64,000 nt of DNA, taken from contig NZ_MWWT01000005.1 in NCBI RefSeq assembly GCF_002259705.1, positions 1-64,000 on the forward strand, written 5' to 3'. This stretch comes from Alloscardovia macacae. GTDB lineage: Bacteria; Actinomycetota; Actinomycetes; Actinomycetales; Bifidobacteriaceae. The notes below the pieces were generated by a model. It saw nothing but the letters and a program-made list of their open reading frames with translations. It searched no databases and was not told the DNA's origin. Made by a program: the position numbers and the translations under genes. Shown here in pieces: positions 18,953 through 28,940 of the stretch (position 1 is the stretch's first letter; each line of letters begins with the position of its first letter).

Positions 18953-19231
18953 ATGGATAGTATGGCAGAAGATGCGTCTGTCACTATGCCTGTGGCCGGG
19001 GCTACACAGGGGTCTGTGCGTGGGGCTGTGCATGCTTCTGCGCCTGTGCTGGGTAAAGCGAGCAGGCCGCCGAAGCGTGTACAGCGCGAGGGGACAGAAT
19101 GGTTTGATGCGGATGGGGTAAAACTCGAGCCGTCAGACGTTCTTACTCAAGGGCAGAAGAGTGCTGAGGATGACCAGCGTATCCTTAGCGAACTTCCGCC
19201 GCATTTTGCTGTCTTTAACGAACGACAGTAA
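18953..19231 (+). CDS. Small conserved-looking hypothetical protein, third gene of the FHA operon
   Basis: A 92-residue basic-then-acidic protein with no recognised domain. The C-terminus DDQRILSELPPHF resembles a short motif in several small actinobacterial proteins of unknown function. AGGAGAG overlapping the preceding stop serves the ATG. The 11-nt gap places it in the operon with the FHA and helicase-like genes. Confidence 0.65.
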   Translation: MDSMAEDASVTMPVAGATQGSVRGAVHASAPVLGKASRPPKRVQREGTEWFDADGVKLEPSDVLTQGQKSAEDDQRILSELPPHFAVFNERQ

Positions 19232-19240
19232 AAGTGACTC

Positions 19241-19263
19241 CACGCGTGGGGCCCCCACGTGTG
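19241..19263. terminator. GC-rich hairpin between convergent genes
   Basis: A 10-bp stem with one wobble (CACGCGTGGG with CCCACGTGTG) and a GCC loop. It is followed by two more CCACGCGT copies (19273-19302). It is a candidate bidirectional terminator between the small operon gene and the SAF gene on the opposite strand. Confidence 0.55.
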
Positions 19264-19364
19264 CAGTCTTCCACGCGTCTGGCCCTCCACGCGTGGCTGC
19301 CCTAAAAGTGGGTCCCCTAAGTGTCTGCGTGTCACCACAAATCTGGCTCTCGAGACGGAACCTG

Positions 19365-20429
19365 TTAGTCTGGAGAGCCACTTTCGTCCGTTGCGGATGC
19401 CTCGTGTGTGGATGAATCTGGTGGAGGACCGCTCTGTGGCATACTCACCGCTATAATGGGCGAGCCTGCCTGTACTGTGAGCACCTTTATGGCATCATCC
19501 ACTGGAAGTGCGAGAGTAACAGGAGAACGTGCAGAACTATCTGTTTCCCAGAGCTGACGATGCTGTGAGTCTTCAGCAGGAAGGTGAAGGACTCGAGCTG
19601 AATGAGATAGGACAGACTCATCTGCTATGAGAGAGACGGCATCTCCTATACTCAGCTGCCTGATGGAACTGCCGAGTATCACATCTATAGTCGTGTATCC
19701 TTCCGGCACCTGGGGAACATCTGTGAATACATCCTGGGGGATAAGTGTTCCTTCATGCAGAGTAACGGGGCTTATCTTTCCTATGACGTCTTCCTTAGCT
19801 GTAACGAAGGATAACGATGCCATACTTGCAGGAATGCGCTGATATGCTACGTCATTTTCTGTGAGAGCGTTTCCCCGTACTATGGTGCGTGTCAAAGAGA
19901 CTGCGACGTGACTCTGCGCCGGCTGAACAGAGCGACAGAGCACGAATAGTCCTCCTATGCAGAAGCTGAAGAGAATGAGCGCCATGAATATGCCATGAAA
20001 ACGGCGACGTTTCGCTGCAGTAGAAAAGAACATGCGGTAAGCCCATAGAGATAGAGCGCTCGGCGTCACGTTCTGATGAGCTGGCCTGGTAGAGCGATTC
20101 GTGCGAGGCACACGAGTTCTGTACGGTGAACGGGGTGAGAAGGCTGCTCGGTCTGCTCTATTTATCCGGGATACCCGCTCTGAACGCTCTATGCGGTTAC
20201 TGTCTGCATGAGGGTGACGGCGCGCGTGAGAGCTGCTACTGTGCACAGGCAGTGGGGAAGAGCGGTGTGCTCCACGATTTTTCTGCGTTCTCGAAGGCAT
20301 GGAAGTGGGCATAGTCTGCGATGAAGGAGTGCGGACGGTCCCACGAGTAAACGCCATGCTCGTAGTCTCTGCGGCTGTGCCTCGTGCGTGTACACTCTCA
20401 AACTCTGAAGAAGGATAAACTATACTCAT
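19365..20429 (-). CDS. SAF-domain protein with N-terminal disordered region and one membrane segment
   Basis: About 354 residues from ATG 20429. The order is a long Ser/Arg/His-rich disordered segment, a transmembrane helix (GIFMALILFSFCIGGLFVLC), then a SAF domain (VAVSLTRTIVRGNALTENDV...IGKISPVTLHEGTLI). SAF domains occur in CpaB/FlgA-type proteins involved in pilus or flagellar assembly, but nothing else here suggests a pilus locus. The start is uncertain: the frame is open to 20582, and no clear ribosome-binding site marks either candidate. Confidence 0.68.
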   Translation of the reverse strand: MSIVYPSSEFESVHARGTAAETTSMAFTRGTVRTPSSQTMPTSMPSRTQKNRGAHRSSPLPVHSSSSHARRHPHADSNRIERSERVSRINRADRAAFSPRSPYRTRVPRTNRSTRPAHQNVTPSALSLWAYRMFFSTAAKRRRFHGIFMALILFSFCIGGLFVLCRSVQPAQSHVAVSLTRTIVRGNALTENDVAYQRIPASMASLSFVTAKEDVIGKISPVTLHEGTLIPQDVFTDVPQVPEGYTTIDVILGSSIRQLSIGDAVSLIADESVLSHSARVLHLPAEDSQHRQLWETDSSARSPVTLALPVDDAIKVLTVQAGSPIIAVSMPQSGPPPDSSTHEASATDESGSPD

Positions 20430-20596
20430 ATCTCGTATCCAAGCACGTCTTTTTTCCTCTGTAAAGCGTGAGGAGGATATGTTATCAGATGTGGAAAAAC
20501 GCCCGGATGAAAAGAGAGAAAAGCAGGTTATCCACATCGATGCGAAGAAATGATAGGAAGCTCCATCTGCGAGTCTGCGCACTCGTGCGCTCGTGA

Positions 20597-20638
20597 ACGG
20601 AAAGTTTTTGACGGAAAGTTTTTGACGGAAAGTTTTCG
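20597..20638. repeat. Three 14-bp direct repeats upstream of the SAF gene
   Basis: ACGGAAAGTTTTTG occurs twice head-to-tail (20597-20610, 20611-20624), followed by a third copy with a changed end (20625-20638). The spacing of 14 bp is exact. They lie in the 424-bp gap between fmdB and the SAF gene, and could be an operator array or simple slippage. Confidence 0.85.
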
Positions 20639-20673
20639 AAGAATGGCGAGTAAGGAGGAGCCAGAAGCTCGCA

Positions 20674-20703
20674 GATTATAGATTATACGATTATAGGATT
20701 ATA
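20674..20703. repeat. Four GATTATA units
   Basis: GATTATA at 20674, 20681, 20689 and 20697, separated by 0 or 1 nt. The block is an AT-rich slippage-prone tract just before a hairpin. Confidence 0.85.
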
Positions 20704-20707
20704 GGCA

Positions 20708-20734
20708 AAGAAGGCAGGGTATACCTGCCTTCTT
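20708..20734. terminator. Hairpin downstream of fmdB
   Basis: A perfect 11-bp stem (AAGAAGGCAGG with CCTGCCTTCTT) and a 5-nt loop. It is positioned to end the minus-strand fmdB transcript. Confidence 0.75.
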
Positions 20735-20853
20735 ATATCTGCGCTCAGGATGAGATGGTGTGTGCGCGACTCGCATGAAGCGTGACGCATGACGTAACCC
20801 CGGCGTACTCCCGACGTACGCCCCAGACGGCTGATGTGCCTGTGACGCGCGCC

Positions 20854-21051
20854 TTACGAGTGCGATGCTCCCGAACCACTGTCCGTGTGGTAAAAACCGG
20901 ATCCCTTAAATGTCACACCAGCCACGGAGTACACTTTGTGTACCTGCTCTTCATGACAGTTCGGGCATGTGGTGATAGCTGCATCGGAGAACGACTGCAC
21001 TCGGGTAAAATCGTAACCGCAGTTCTTACAGCGGTAATGGTACGTAGGCAT
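20854..21051 (-). CDS. FmdB-family zinc-ribbon protein
   Basis: A 65-residue protein starting MPTYHYRCKNCGYDF, with a second CPNC knuckle, giving the CxxC...CxxC zinc ribbon of the FmdB family. FmdB is named as a putative regulator, but its role is unsettled in most bacteria. The C-terminal tail is Gly/Ser-rich. It is transcribed in the same direction as the SAF gene but separated from it by a hairpin. Confidence 0.92.
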   Translation of the reverse strand: MPTYHYRCKNCGYDFTRVQSFSDAAITTCPNCHEEQVHKVYSVAGVTFKGSGFYHTDSGSGASHS

Positions 21052-21286
21052 GTGTGCTCCTATTTCAGTAATGATATACGTGTATGCGCGTTTTATGTGC
21101 TGAGTGAGCTGAGCGTGCTAGGGGTAGGAACCATGGAGCACGCCTGAAAACACGTAGTATTTCTGCTGTGTCCATACTAGTGGCCGCGCTGACATTTTCA
21201 CATGACCATGTGCTGCGCTTCTTTTCGCGACACGCCGTGAAGTTTTCGACGGGTCTTTTCAGTGTCGTGAATTATCCTTAATGATT

Positions 21287-22057
21287 ATGGATGTTCAGTC
21301 GCTTAGTGGCATAGTAATCGGTACGCTCGTTCTTATCGTTTTGGTGGGTGTCGTTCCGTGTGCTACTCTGCTGAGCCAGTGGAATGCGACTCGTCATCAT
21401 GAAGACAGGTACTCGACATCGCTGCATATCGTCGAGGATGAGTCAGAAGCGACACGCGATGTTCATAGAAAGACTCGCCGTGAGCGCGAGCGAGTGGCAC
21501 GCCGTAATGCCCAGCGTTTTAGCCATCGGAACGTCCAGCATATGCGAGCGACACGCCGTGCGGGTGCACGCAGGCGTCGTGCATTATGCATAGCTCTGCT
21601 GCTTGCCGCTGGAGTTACTGCTGGCTGTGCTGCTGTGTTCCACTTCAGCTTCTGGTTTATGAGTATTCCGTTAGTTCTGTGCGTTCTTATCTTGCTACAG
21701 GGTGCGGTATACAGTGCGCGTGTACGTCAGTGGGAGAGGGAGCTGAAAGCATATCGTGCTCGCCAGAGTATGGTATCGCGTGCAGGTGTGACGAGTTTTA
21801 ATGCTCAGCTTGCTTCTTCTCGCCTTCGGGTGGAGGCTGAGCAGGGTAGTGGAGAGTCGCTTTTCGCTATAGATGATACGCAAACTGTCCAATTCCGCCG
21901 TCTTCCTGCGGAATCGAGCACCGACGACGAGGTTCGCAGCCGCGCTATTCAGTCGGTGAAGCAAGTCTCCGTGGCTGTCCCGCCGAGTTATGAGGTGCGT
22001 ATTCCGAAGAGCGATGCGGATGCTGAGGCTCAGGTCGATGAGCTTGTCGACGCGTAG
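21287..22057 (+). CDS. Membrane protein of unknown function
   Basis: 256 residues: one N-terminal transmembrane helix (VIGTLVLIVLVGVVPCATLL), a very Arg-rich cytoplasmic loop (RRERERVARR...RRAGARRRRA), a helical hairpin of two hydrophobic spans (about residues 105-150), then a long soluble C-terminal segment. No domain is recognised. A TATCCT hexamer at 21273-21278 makes the second ATG (21287) a likely leaderless start; ATG 21281 is the alternative. It lies immediately upstream of groES. Confidence 0.72.
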   Translation: MDVQSLSGIVIGTLVLIVLVGVVPCATLLSQWNATRHHEDRYSTSLHIVEDESEATRDVHRKTRRERERVARRNAQRFSHRNVQHMRATRRAGARRRRALCIALLLAAGVTAGCAAVFHFSFWFMSIPLVLCVLILLQGAVYSARVRQWERELKAYRARQSMVSRAGVTSFNAQLASSRLRVEAEQGSGESLFAIDDTQTVQFRRLPAESSTDDEVRSRAIQSVKQVSVAVPPSYEVRIPKSDADAEAQVDELVDA

Positions 22058-22102
22058 AACGAGTGCGCTCAGAGGAAAAAAGTTAAAAAGTTGCGCCATG
22101 CG

Positions 22103-22130
22103 TTAGCAAGTTTTGCATGGTTAGTGCTAG
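22103..22130 (+). promoter_or_regulatory. Degenerate CIRCE-like inverted repeat before groES
   Basis: TTAGCA and TGCTAG are separated by 16 nt, whereas a canonical CIRCE has TTAGCACTC-N9-GAGTGCTAA with 15 nt between the same hexamers. The inner arms are poorly kept (AGT, TAG). It overlaps a TG-n-TAGATT extended -10 at 22125-22133. HrcA control is possible but weakly supported. Confidence 0.4.
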
Positions 22131-22168
22131 ATTTAAGCATGAATAGGAAATTATGGAAAGGAGAAGCA

Positions 22169-22462
22169 ATGGCATTTGCACTCACACCTTTGGAGGATAA
22201 GATTATCCTCAAGCAGGCTGCTGCTGAGACCACGACCGCTTCTGGCCTCGTCATCCCAGACAGCGCGAAGGAAAAGCCACAGCAGGGTGAAGTACTCGCA
22301 GTGGGACCAGGTCGCCGTAATGACGCTGGTGAGCGCATTGAGATGGATGTAAAGGTAGGAGATAAGGTTCTCTACTCGAAGTACGGTGGAACGGAAGTAT
22401 CCTACCAGGGTGAAGATTACCTCATCCTCGGCGCTCGTGACATCCTCGCTATCCTGAACTAA
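22169..22462 (+). CDS. groES: Co-chaperonin GroES
   Basis: A 97-residue Hsp10 that caps the GroEL cage. It starts [16 protein letters not shown] and has the mobile-loop region [20 protein letters not shown] and the end [23 protein letters not shown] lies 7-8 nt upstream of ATG 22169. groEL is not adjacent, as is common in actinobacteria. Confidence 0.97.
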   Translation: MAFALTPLEDKIILKQAAAETTTASGLVIPDSAKEKPQQGEVLAVGPGRRNDAGERIEMDVKVGDKVLYSKYGGTEVSYQGEDYLILGARDILAILN

Positions 22463-22491
22463 GGCTCAGTATAGCGCCATCACAGCTCTAT

Positions 22492-22533
22492 CTCTGGAGG
22501 CATGACGACGGTCATACCTCCAGAGATTTTTTA
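22492..22533 (+). terminator. Terminator after groES
   Basis: A 15-bp stem with a single mismatch (22492-22506 with 22511-22525), a GACG tetraloop, then A-T6. Confidence 0.93.
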
Positions 22534-22619
22534 TGCCCACTGGACATTATTTTCGCCTCAGATGACGAAACGCCGAAGGAAGTAAGCATTTAGGCTCGAC
22601 ACGCCTAGACCCGAGAAAA

Positions 22620-22672
22620 TCACTACATCTCGTACCTTAAAAAGTTATATGGAGCATATATAGTTATATATG
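22620..22672 (+). promoter_or_regulatory. Candidate NrdR box and AT palindromes upstream of nrdI
   Basis: CACTACATCTCGTA at 22621-22634 matches 11 of 14 positions of the core NrdR-box pattern CACTATATCTTGTG as I know it. Two interlocking palindromes follow: TATATG-GAG-CATATA (22646-22660) and CATATATA-GT-TATATATG (22655-22672). They sit where an operator for the nrdIEF operon is expected. Confidence 0.4.
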
Positions 22673-22705
22673 CGGTAAATGACGTAGGGATATGAGGAGC
22701 ATAGT

Positions 22706-23242
22706 ATGAGTGATATGGACACGCAGGACACTCAGCGAGAACGCGAGCTGAGTGCTCCGGAGATTCCAGCGGAGGCTGAAGAAGGTGGCGCTGTCCTCGG
22801 CGCAGTCGTGTATTTCTCGTCTGCGTCAGAGAACACGTCGCGTTTTATTAAAAATTGCCATCTGGAAAAGCAGGGCATAAACGTCTACCGCATCCCTCTG
22901 CGCCCGAAAGAGCCAGCGCTGAACGTGGACGAACCGTATATCCTCGTCGTGCCGACGTACGGTGGCGGGAATCCGAAAAAAGCAGTCCCTGTTCAGGTTA
23001 AGAAGTTCCTGAACGACCCAGCGAACCGAGCGGGTATTCAGGGCGTCATAGCCAGCGGGAACACGAACTTCGGCGAGGCGTTCTGTGCTGCAGGAGATAT
23101 GATTTCGGCGAAATGTAAAGTGCCCTTCATGTATTACTTCGAGCTCATGGGCACGCAGCAGGACCGCGAAAAAGTGACACGCGGTGTGGTGGATTTCTTC
23201 ACACGCCGAAAGACTGCTCAAGCAAACACAGCGCAGAGCTGA
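22706..23242 (+). CDS. nrdI: NrdI flavodoxin-like ribonucleotide reductase maturation protein
   Basis: A 178-residue flavodoxin-like protein that supplies oxidant to assemble the dimanganese-tyrosyl cofactor of NrdF. NrdI blocks are visible: [14 protein letters not shown] (FMN phosphate loop), [14 protein letters not shown] and [16 protein letters not shown]. There is an N-terminal acidic extension of about 30 residues. AGGAGCATAGT precedes the ATG. It is the first gene of nrdI-nrdE-nrdF. No nrdH redoxin gene is present upstream, unlike many nrdHIEF operons. Confidence 0.94.
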   Translation: MSDMDTQDTQRERELSAPEIPAEAEEGGAVLGAVVYFSSASENTSRFIKNCHLEKQGINVYRIPLRPKEPALNVDEPYILVVPTYGGGNPKKAVPVQVKKFLNDPANRAGIQGVIASGNTNFGEAFCAAGDMISAKCKVPFMYYFELMGTQQDREKVTRGVVDFFTRRKTAQANTAQS

Positions 23243-23324
23243 AAAGCTGAAGAAGTAAGACCATTAGAGTAAACTTAGGAAAGTTAATTTTACGGATATA
23301 TCCGGGGAAAGCAGGAGAACTTAC

Positions 23325-25475
23325 ATGGCAGACACAGCCGTATATGATGCCTCACAGGATTATCATGCACTGAACGCGATGCTGAATCTGTATGATGAGA
23401 ACCATCAGATTCAGTTTGATAAGGATAAGGCAGCAGCTGACCTCTTCGTGAAGGGCGAAGTGGCAGAAAAGACCATGAGCTTTAGCTCGGTACAGGAGCG
23501 TCTGAACTATCTGTTCGAGCACCTGTATTATAACAAGGCCGTTTTTGATGCCTATACTCCAGAATTCCTGGAAAAGATTTATGCCTATGCAGACTCGTTT
23601 GATTTCGAGTTCGAGACCTTCCTCGGCGCCTTTAAGTTCTACTCCTCGTATGCTTTGAAGAGCTTTGATGGAAAGCAGTACCTCGAGAACTTCCAGCAGC
23701 GCACGGTAGCTGTGGCACTCGAGCTCGCTGCGGGCGATGAGACGAAGGCCATGGAGTTCGTCGAAGAGATTATTACCGGTCGCTTCCAGCCAGCTACTCC
23801 TACCTTCCTGAACCTCGGTAAGGCGCAGCGCGGTGAGCCTGTGTCCTGCTTCCTCGTGCGCATCGAGGATAATATGGAGTCCATCTCTCGCGCTATTAAC
23901 GCATCTCTGCAGCTCTCGAAGCGCGGCGGTGGCGTGGCACTGCTTCTGTCGAATCTGCGCGAGCAGGGTGCACCTATTAAGCACATCGAAAACCAGTCGT
24001 CGGGCGTGGTTCCAGTTATGAAGCTGCTTGAGGATTCCTTCTCCTATGCGAATCAGCTCGGCGCGCGTCAGGGCGCAGGTGCTGTCTACCTCAGCGCACA
24101 CCATCCAGACATCCTCACCTTCCTGGATACGAAGCGTGAGAATGCAGATGAGAAGATTCGTATTAAGACGCTGTCTCTGGGTGTGGTCATTCCAGACATC
24201 ACCTTCGAGCTGTCGAAGAAGAAGGAGCCTATGGCTCTGTTCAGCCCATATGATGTGGAGCGTGAGTACGGTAAGCCATTCGCAGATGTGCCTATCACTG
24301 AGAACTATTATGACATGGTGAAGAACCCACGCATTAAGAAGACGTACATTAATCCGCGTGACTTCTTCCGTACCATAGCAGAGATTCAGTTCGAGTCCGG
24401 CTACCCGTACATCGTCTTCGAAGATACTGTGAATAAGGCGAACCCTATCGAGGGGCGCGTCATTATGTCGAACCTGTGCTCGGAGATTCTCCAGGTGCAG
24501 GAGCCGAGCGCGCTGAACGAAGACCTCACCTTCTCGTATGTAGGTCGTGACATCTCCTGTAACCTCGGTTCGCTGAACATCGCGAAGGCTATGGATGGAG
24601 GACTGGGAGACACGGTGGAGCGTGCTATCTACGCGCTCACGTCTGTGGCAGACCACACGAGCATCGAGTCTGTTCCATCTATTAAGCGTGGTAACGATGA
24701 AGGTCATGCCATCGGCCTCGGCCAGATGAATCTGCACGGCTTCCTGGCACGCGAAGAGATGTTCTATGGTTCCCCAGAAGCACTGGACTTCACGGATATG
24801 TACTTCATGACCGTGGCCTACCATGCATATAAGGCGAGCCACCAGATAGCTGTGGAACGCGGCCAGGCATTTAAGAGCTTCGCCACCTCGGCGTATGCGA
24901 AGCCAGCTGGTCAGGGGAACTACTTCGACAAGTACACGGATGGTTCGCGCTCGCTCGAGCCGAAGACTAAGAAGGTGAAGGACCTCTTCGAGCGCTTCGG
25001 CATTCACATTCCTACCGTGGCAGACTGGGAAGAGCTGCGTGACGGCATTCTGCGTGACGGCATCTATAACCAGAACCTGCAGGCTGTGCCACCGACTGGC
25101 TCCATCTCGTACATTAATCACTCGACGAGCTCCATTCATCCGCTCGCTTCGAAGATAGAGATTCGTAAGGAAGGTAAGCTGGGCCGCGTGTACTATCCAG
25201 CGCCATACATGACGAATGATAACCTCGAGTACTATGATGATGCGTATGAGATAGGCTGGGAGAAGATCATCGACACGTATGCTGAGGCTACTCAGCACGT
25301 GGATCAGGGTCTGTCTCTGACCCTCTTCTTCCCGGATACGGCTACCACGCGTGACGTGAATAAGGCGCAGATTTACGCATGGCGTAAGGGCATTAAGACG
25401 CTGTACTACATCCGCATCCGCCAGGCTGCTCTGGAAGGCACGGAAGTAGAAGGCTGCGTATCCTGCATGCTGTAA
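23325..25475 (+). CDS. nrdE: Class Ib ribonucleoside-diphosphate reductase, alpha subunit
   Basis: A 716-residue catalytic subunit reducing NDPs to dNDPs. The first active-site Cys lies in [18 protein letters not shown], the second with the radical Cys in NLCSEI, and the regeneration pair in the C-terminal [19 protein letters not shown] is typical of NrdE. GCAGGAG precedes the ATG. The 82-nt gap after nrdI and 90-nt gap before nrdF are consistent with one operon. Confidence 0.97.
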   Translation: MADTAVYDASQDYHALNAMLNLYDENHQIQFDKDKAAADLFVKGEVAEKTMSFSSVQERLNYLFEHLYYNKAVFDAYTPEFLEKIYAYADSFDFEFETFLGAFKFYSSYALKSFDGKQYLENFQQRTVAVALELAAGDETKAMEFVEEIITGRFQPATPTFLNLGKAQRGEPVSCFLVRIEDNMESISRAINASLQLSKRGGGVALLLSNLREQGAPIKHIENQSSGVVPVMKLLEDSFSYANQLGARQGAGAVYLSAHHPDILTFLDTKRENADEKIRIKTLSLGVVIPDITFELSKKKEPMALFSPYDVEREYGKPFADVPITENYYDMVKNPRIKKTYINPRDFFRTIAEIQFESGYPYIVFEDTVNKANPIEGRVIMSNLCSEILQVQEPSALNEDLTFSYVGRDISCNLGSLNIAKAMDGGLGDTVERAIYALTSVADHTSIESVPSIKRGNDEGHAIGLGQMNLHGFLAREEMFYGSPEALDFTDMYFMTVAYHAYKASHQIAVERGQAFKSFATSAYAKPAGQGNYFDKYTDGSRSLEPKTKKVKDLFERFGIHIPTVADWEELRDGILRDGIYNQNLQAVPPTGSISYINHSTSSIHPLASKIEIRKEGKLGRVYYPAPYMTNDNLEYYDDAYEIGWEKIIDTYAEATQHVDQGLSLTLFFPDTATTRDVNKAQIYAWRKGIKTLYYIRIRQAALEGTEVEGCVSCML

Positions 25476-26564
<1,089 letters not shown>

Positions 26565-26591
26565 TCTGAAGGCTCACTAGTCTCACTAGCA

Positions 26592-26640
26592 CAGGGGGCG
26601 TCGCGTGCAGGATGTGCAGGCGACGCCCCTGCTTGCTTTC
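26592..26640 (+). terminator. Terminator after nrdF
   Basis: A 12-bp stem (CAGGGG-CGTCGC with GCGACGCCCCTG, one G bulge) and a 15-nt loop, followed by a mixed CT-rich tail. Confidence 0.75.
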
Positions 26641-26670
26641 TGGCGCAGAAACAGGTGCGACACGCTGTGC

Positions 26671-26699
26671 TTGCATCGGGTAAAAATATGTGCCATACT
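26671..26699 (+). promoter_or_regulatory. Promoter of the tRNA-Tyr/Thr/Met cluster
   Basis: TTGCAT, then 17 nt, then CATACT. It lies 37 nt before tRNA-Tyr. Confidence 0.6.
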
Positions 26700-26735
26700 A
26701 TTCAAGTTGCCAAATCGACATGATTAGGAAACCCT

Positions 26736-26817
26736 GGCGGATTTCCCAAGCGGTCAAAGGGAGCGGACTGTAAATCCGCCGGCTTCGCCTTCAGTGGTTC
26801 GAATCCACTATCCGCCA
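26736..26817 (+). tRNA. tRNA-Tyr (GUA)
   Basis: Acceptor stem GGCGGAT/ATCCGCC with discriminator A, anticodon loop CTGTAAA (GTA), a long variable arm typical of bacterial tRNA-Tyr, and T-loop TTCGAAT. Confidence 0.96.
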
Positions 26818-26818
26818 C

Positions 26819-26890
<72 letters not shown>

Positions 26891-26895
26891 CTCCT

Positions 26896-26969
26896 AGCGG
26901 GATAGCTCAGCTGGCCAGAGCGTACGACTCATAATCGTAAGGTCGAGAGTTCGAGTCTCTCTCTCGCTA
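26896..26969 (+). tRNA. tRNA-Met (CAU), elongator type
   Basis: Acceptor AGCGGGA/TCTCGCT with one G-U pair, anticodon loop CTCATAA (CAT). The A1-U72 pair argues against an initiator tRNA. A lysidine-modified tRNA-Ile cannot be excluded by sequence alone. Confidence 0.9.
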
Positions 26970-27009
26970 CAAGACCGTATGGTCGAAGAAAGTTTAGGAA
27001 AGGTGAACA

Positions 27010-27177
27010 ATGGCAAAAAGCGCCGATATTCGTCCTGGCATTACGCTGGCGTGCACCGAATGCAAGGAACGTAACTACCAGACGACGAAGAACCGTCGTA
27101 ACACACCAGATCGTCTGGAACTCATGAAGTTCTGCCCACGTGATGGTCGTAAGACTCTCCACCGCGAGACTCGCTAG
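27010..27177 (+). CDS. rpmG: 50S ribosomal protein L33
   Basis: A 55-residue protein with the L33 pattern: [18 protein letters not shown], then [22 protein letters not shown] and ending [12 protein letters not shown] and FCP supply three Cys, and the usual fourth zinc ligand is replaced (FCPRDGRK), so zinc binding is probably incomplete. AGGTGAA precedes the ATG. It lies directly after the tRNA cluster and is probably cotranscribed with it. Confidence 0.95.
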   Translation: MAKSADIRPGITLACTECKERNYQTTKNRRNTPDRLELMKFCPRDGRKTLHRETR

Positions 27178-27195
27178 TAGACGTGATAAAAGAAG

Positions 27196-27217
27196 CCCGG
27201 CTCAGCCGGGTTTTTTT
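27196..27217 (+). terminator. Terminator after rpmG
   Basis: CCCGGC-TCA-GCCGGG followed by T7: a classical short intrinsic terminator. Confidence 0.95.
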
Positions 27218-27245
27218 ATACCTGAAAACCAGTAGACTAGAGATT

Positions 27246-28475
27246 ATGAATACTTCAGATACACCACGAGATATGCCACGTTTTGCAGACGTCACCACTA
27301 TGGAAGTGGGAGGGCGGATTTCTGAGTTTGTGGAGCCAGACTCGCGTGCTAGCTTCCTCGAGGCCATTATTATGGCCGATGTGATGGGGAAGAAGCTGTG
27401 CGTGATAGGTGGCGGATCGAATATGCTTGTCTCGGATGAGGATTTCGACGGTGTGGTAGTGCGCGATAAGCGACGCCAGATTTCCGTCCTGGACGAAGCG
27501 GCTCCTGTAGAAGAGGGAGCGCCGCATACGACGACAGTGAGTGCTACAGCGGGAGTACACTGGGATGATTTCGTCTCGTACTGCGTGCGCATGGGGCTGG
27601 CAGGGGTGGAAGCGCTCTCTGGTATTCCTGGAACTGTAGGAGCGTCGGTGGTTCAGAATATCGGCGCGTATGGCCAGGAAGTGGCTAGCGTGGTCACTGC
27701 GGTGGAAGTGTGGGACCGCGAGGAGAAGGCTGTAAAGACGTTCTCCCGCGAGGATATGGACTTCGGATATAGGCACTCGCTTCTGAAGGCTACCATGTAT
27801 GAGCATGGTCCCCATACAGCTCCTACGCAGTTCTACCCGAGCCCACGCTATATCGTTCTCGAAGTGACGTTTACTCTGCTACATGCGCAGACGAATGCTG
27901 TGGGCATGGAGCAGCTGGCTCGTGCGCTCGGAGTGAACGTAGGTGAGTCCTTCAGCATTCAGCATATTCGTGATGCTGTGCTTCAGATTCGTGATGCAAA
28001 GGGCATGCTCGAGGATGTTCACCGCTATGAGAATCCATGGATGGTGGGGACTGTAGAGTCTGCTCCAGGTACTGCGCTCGACGAGGGGCCTGAAGGCAGT
28101 CCTGAAAGCAGTCCTGAAGACCGAAATAAGTACAGCTGTGGCTCCTTCTTCATGAATCCGCTCCTGAGCCAGGATGAGGCGGATAAGCTTCCAGCAGATG
28201 CTCCACGCTTCCCAGCAGTAGATGAGCAGGGTCGAGACGTAGTAAAGACCTCTGCAGCATGGCTTATCGATCATGCTGGTTTTAAGGCAGGATATAAGGT
28301 GGCTGAAGATAGTACGGCAGGACTGTCTACGAAGCATACGCTTGCTCTGACAAACCGCGGGGGAGCGCAGACAAGCGATATTCTTCAGCTCGCACGCACT
28401 ATCCGCGAGGGTGTACGGAACACCTATGGTGTCACTCTCGTGCCGGAGCCAGTCTTCATAGGCGTGGAGCTGTAA
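27246..28475 (+). CDS. murB: UDP-N-acetylenolpyruvoylglucosamine reductase
   Basis: A 409-residue FAD-dependent enzyme forming UDP-MurNAc, the second committed step of peptidoglycan synthesis. Visible motifs are GGGSNMLVSDEDFDGVVV (FAD binding), ALSGIPGTVGASVVQNIGAYGQE, the catalytic Ser in SCGSFFMNP, and Glu in the C-terminal PEPVFIG. There is an insertion of roughly 20 Glu/Pro/Ser residues before SCGSFF. ATG 27246 has no Shine-Dalgarno; TAGACT at 27233-27238 ends 7 nt before it, which suggests a leaderless mRNA. Confidence 0.95.
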   Translation: MNTSDTPRDMPRFADVTTMEVGGRISEFVEPDSRASFLEAIIMADVMGKKLCVIGGGSNMLVSDEDFDGVVVRDKRRQISVLDEAAPVEEGAPHTTTVSATAGVHWDDFVSYCVRMGLAGVEALSGIPGTVGASVVQNIGAYGQEVASVVTAVEVWDREEKAVKTFSREDMDFGYRHSLLKATMYEHGPHTAPTQFYPSPRYIVLEVTFTLLHAQTNAVGMEQLARALGVNVGESFSIQHIRDAVLQIRDAKGMLEDVHRYENPWMVGTVESAPGTALDEGPEGSPESSPEDRNKYSCGSFFMNPLLSQDEADKLPADAPRFPAVDEQGRDVVKTSAAWLIDHAGFKAGYKVAEDSTAGLSTKHTLALTNRGGAQTSDILQLARTIREGVRNTYGVTLVPEPVFIGVEL

Positions 28476-28550
28476 GAGCCTGAAAGACTGAGGGGCGTAT
28501 CCAGACGCGCACGTCCCTCAAGTACAGAGAGAAAGAGTATAGTAGAGAGC

Positions 28551-28892
28551 ATGACGTATGTAATCGCTGAACCATGTGTAGATGTGAAGGATAAGGCCTG
28601 CGTGGATGAGTGCCCTGTGGACTGCATCTATGAAGGCCCTCGCACACTGTACATTAATCCGAATGAGTGTGTGGACTGTGGAGCGTGCGAGCCAGTATGC
28701 CCTACGGAAGCTATCTTCTACGAAGATGATCTTCCTGAGGACTGGGCATGGTATAAGGCTGTAGCGGATGATTACTTCGCAGAAGTGGGAGACTTCGGTG
28801 GAGCTATGAGCGCTGGGCCTATAGACCACGACCATGAGGATGTAGCGAAACTTCCTGCAGATGTGAATGCCGCATGGTTCGCTCAGCAGTAG
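28551..28892 (+). CDS. fdxA: Ferredoxin (7Fe/8Fe type, FdxA-like)
   Basis: A 113-residue electron carrier. The first cluster motif is [17 protein letters not shown], the second [12 protein letters not shown]. The C-terminal extension with an [22 protein letters not shown] block is typical of actinobacterial FdxA. A perfect-looking -10 (TATAGT, 28538-28543) ends 7 nt before the ATG, so the mRNA is probably leaderless. Confidence 0.94.
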   Translation: MTYVIAEPCVDVKDKACVDECPVDCIYEGPRTLYINPNECVDCGACEPVCPTEAIFYEDDLPEDWAWYKAVADDYFAEVGDFGGAMSAGPIDHDHEDVAKLPADVNAAWFAQQ

Positions 28893-28940
28893 AGTAGAAG
28901 AGCAGTAGAGCAGGAGAGCTCGCCGAAGAGAGCCCACCTG

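Noticed and set aside
20674..20703. CRISPR-like array in the GATTATA or 14-bp repeats
   Set aside because: The units are too short and adjacent, with no spacers and no cas genes. No CRISPR array was seen anywhere in the window.
20782..21147. 121-codon plus-strand frame over fmdB
   Set aside because: The minus strand encodes the complete zinc-ribbon protein; the plus frame has no homology-like pattern.
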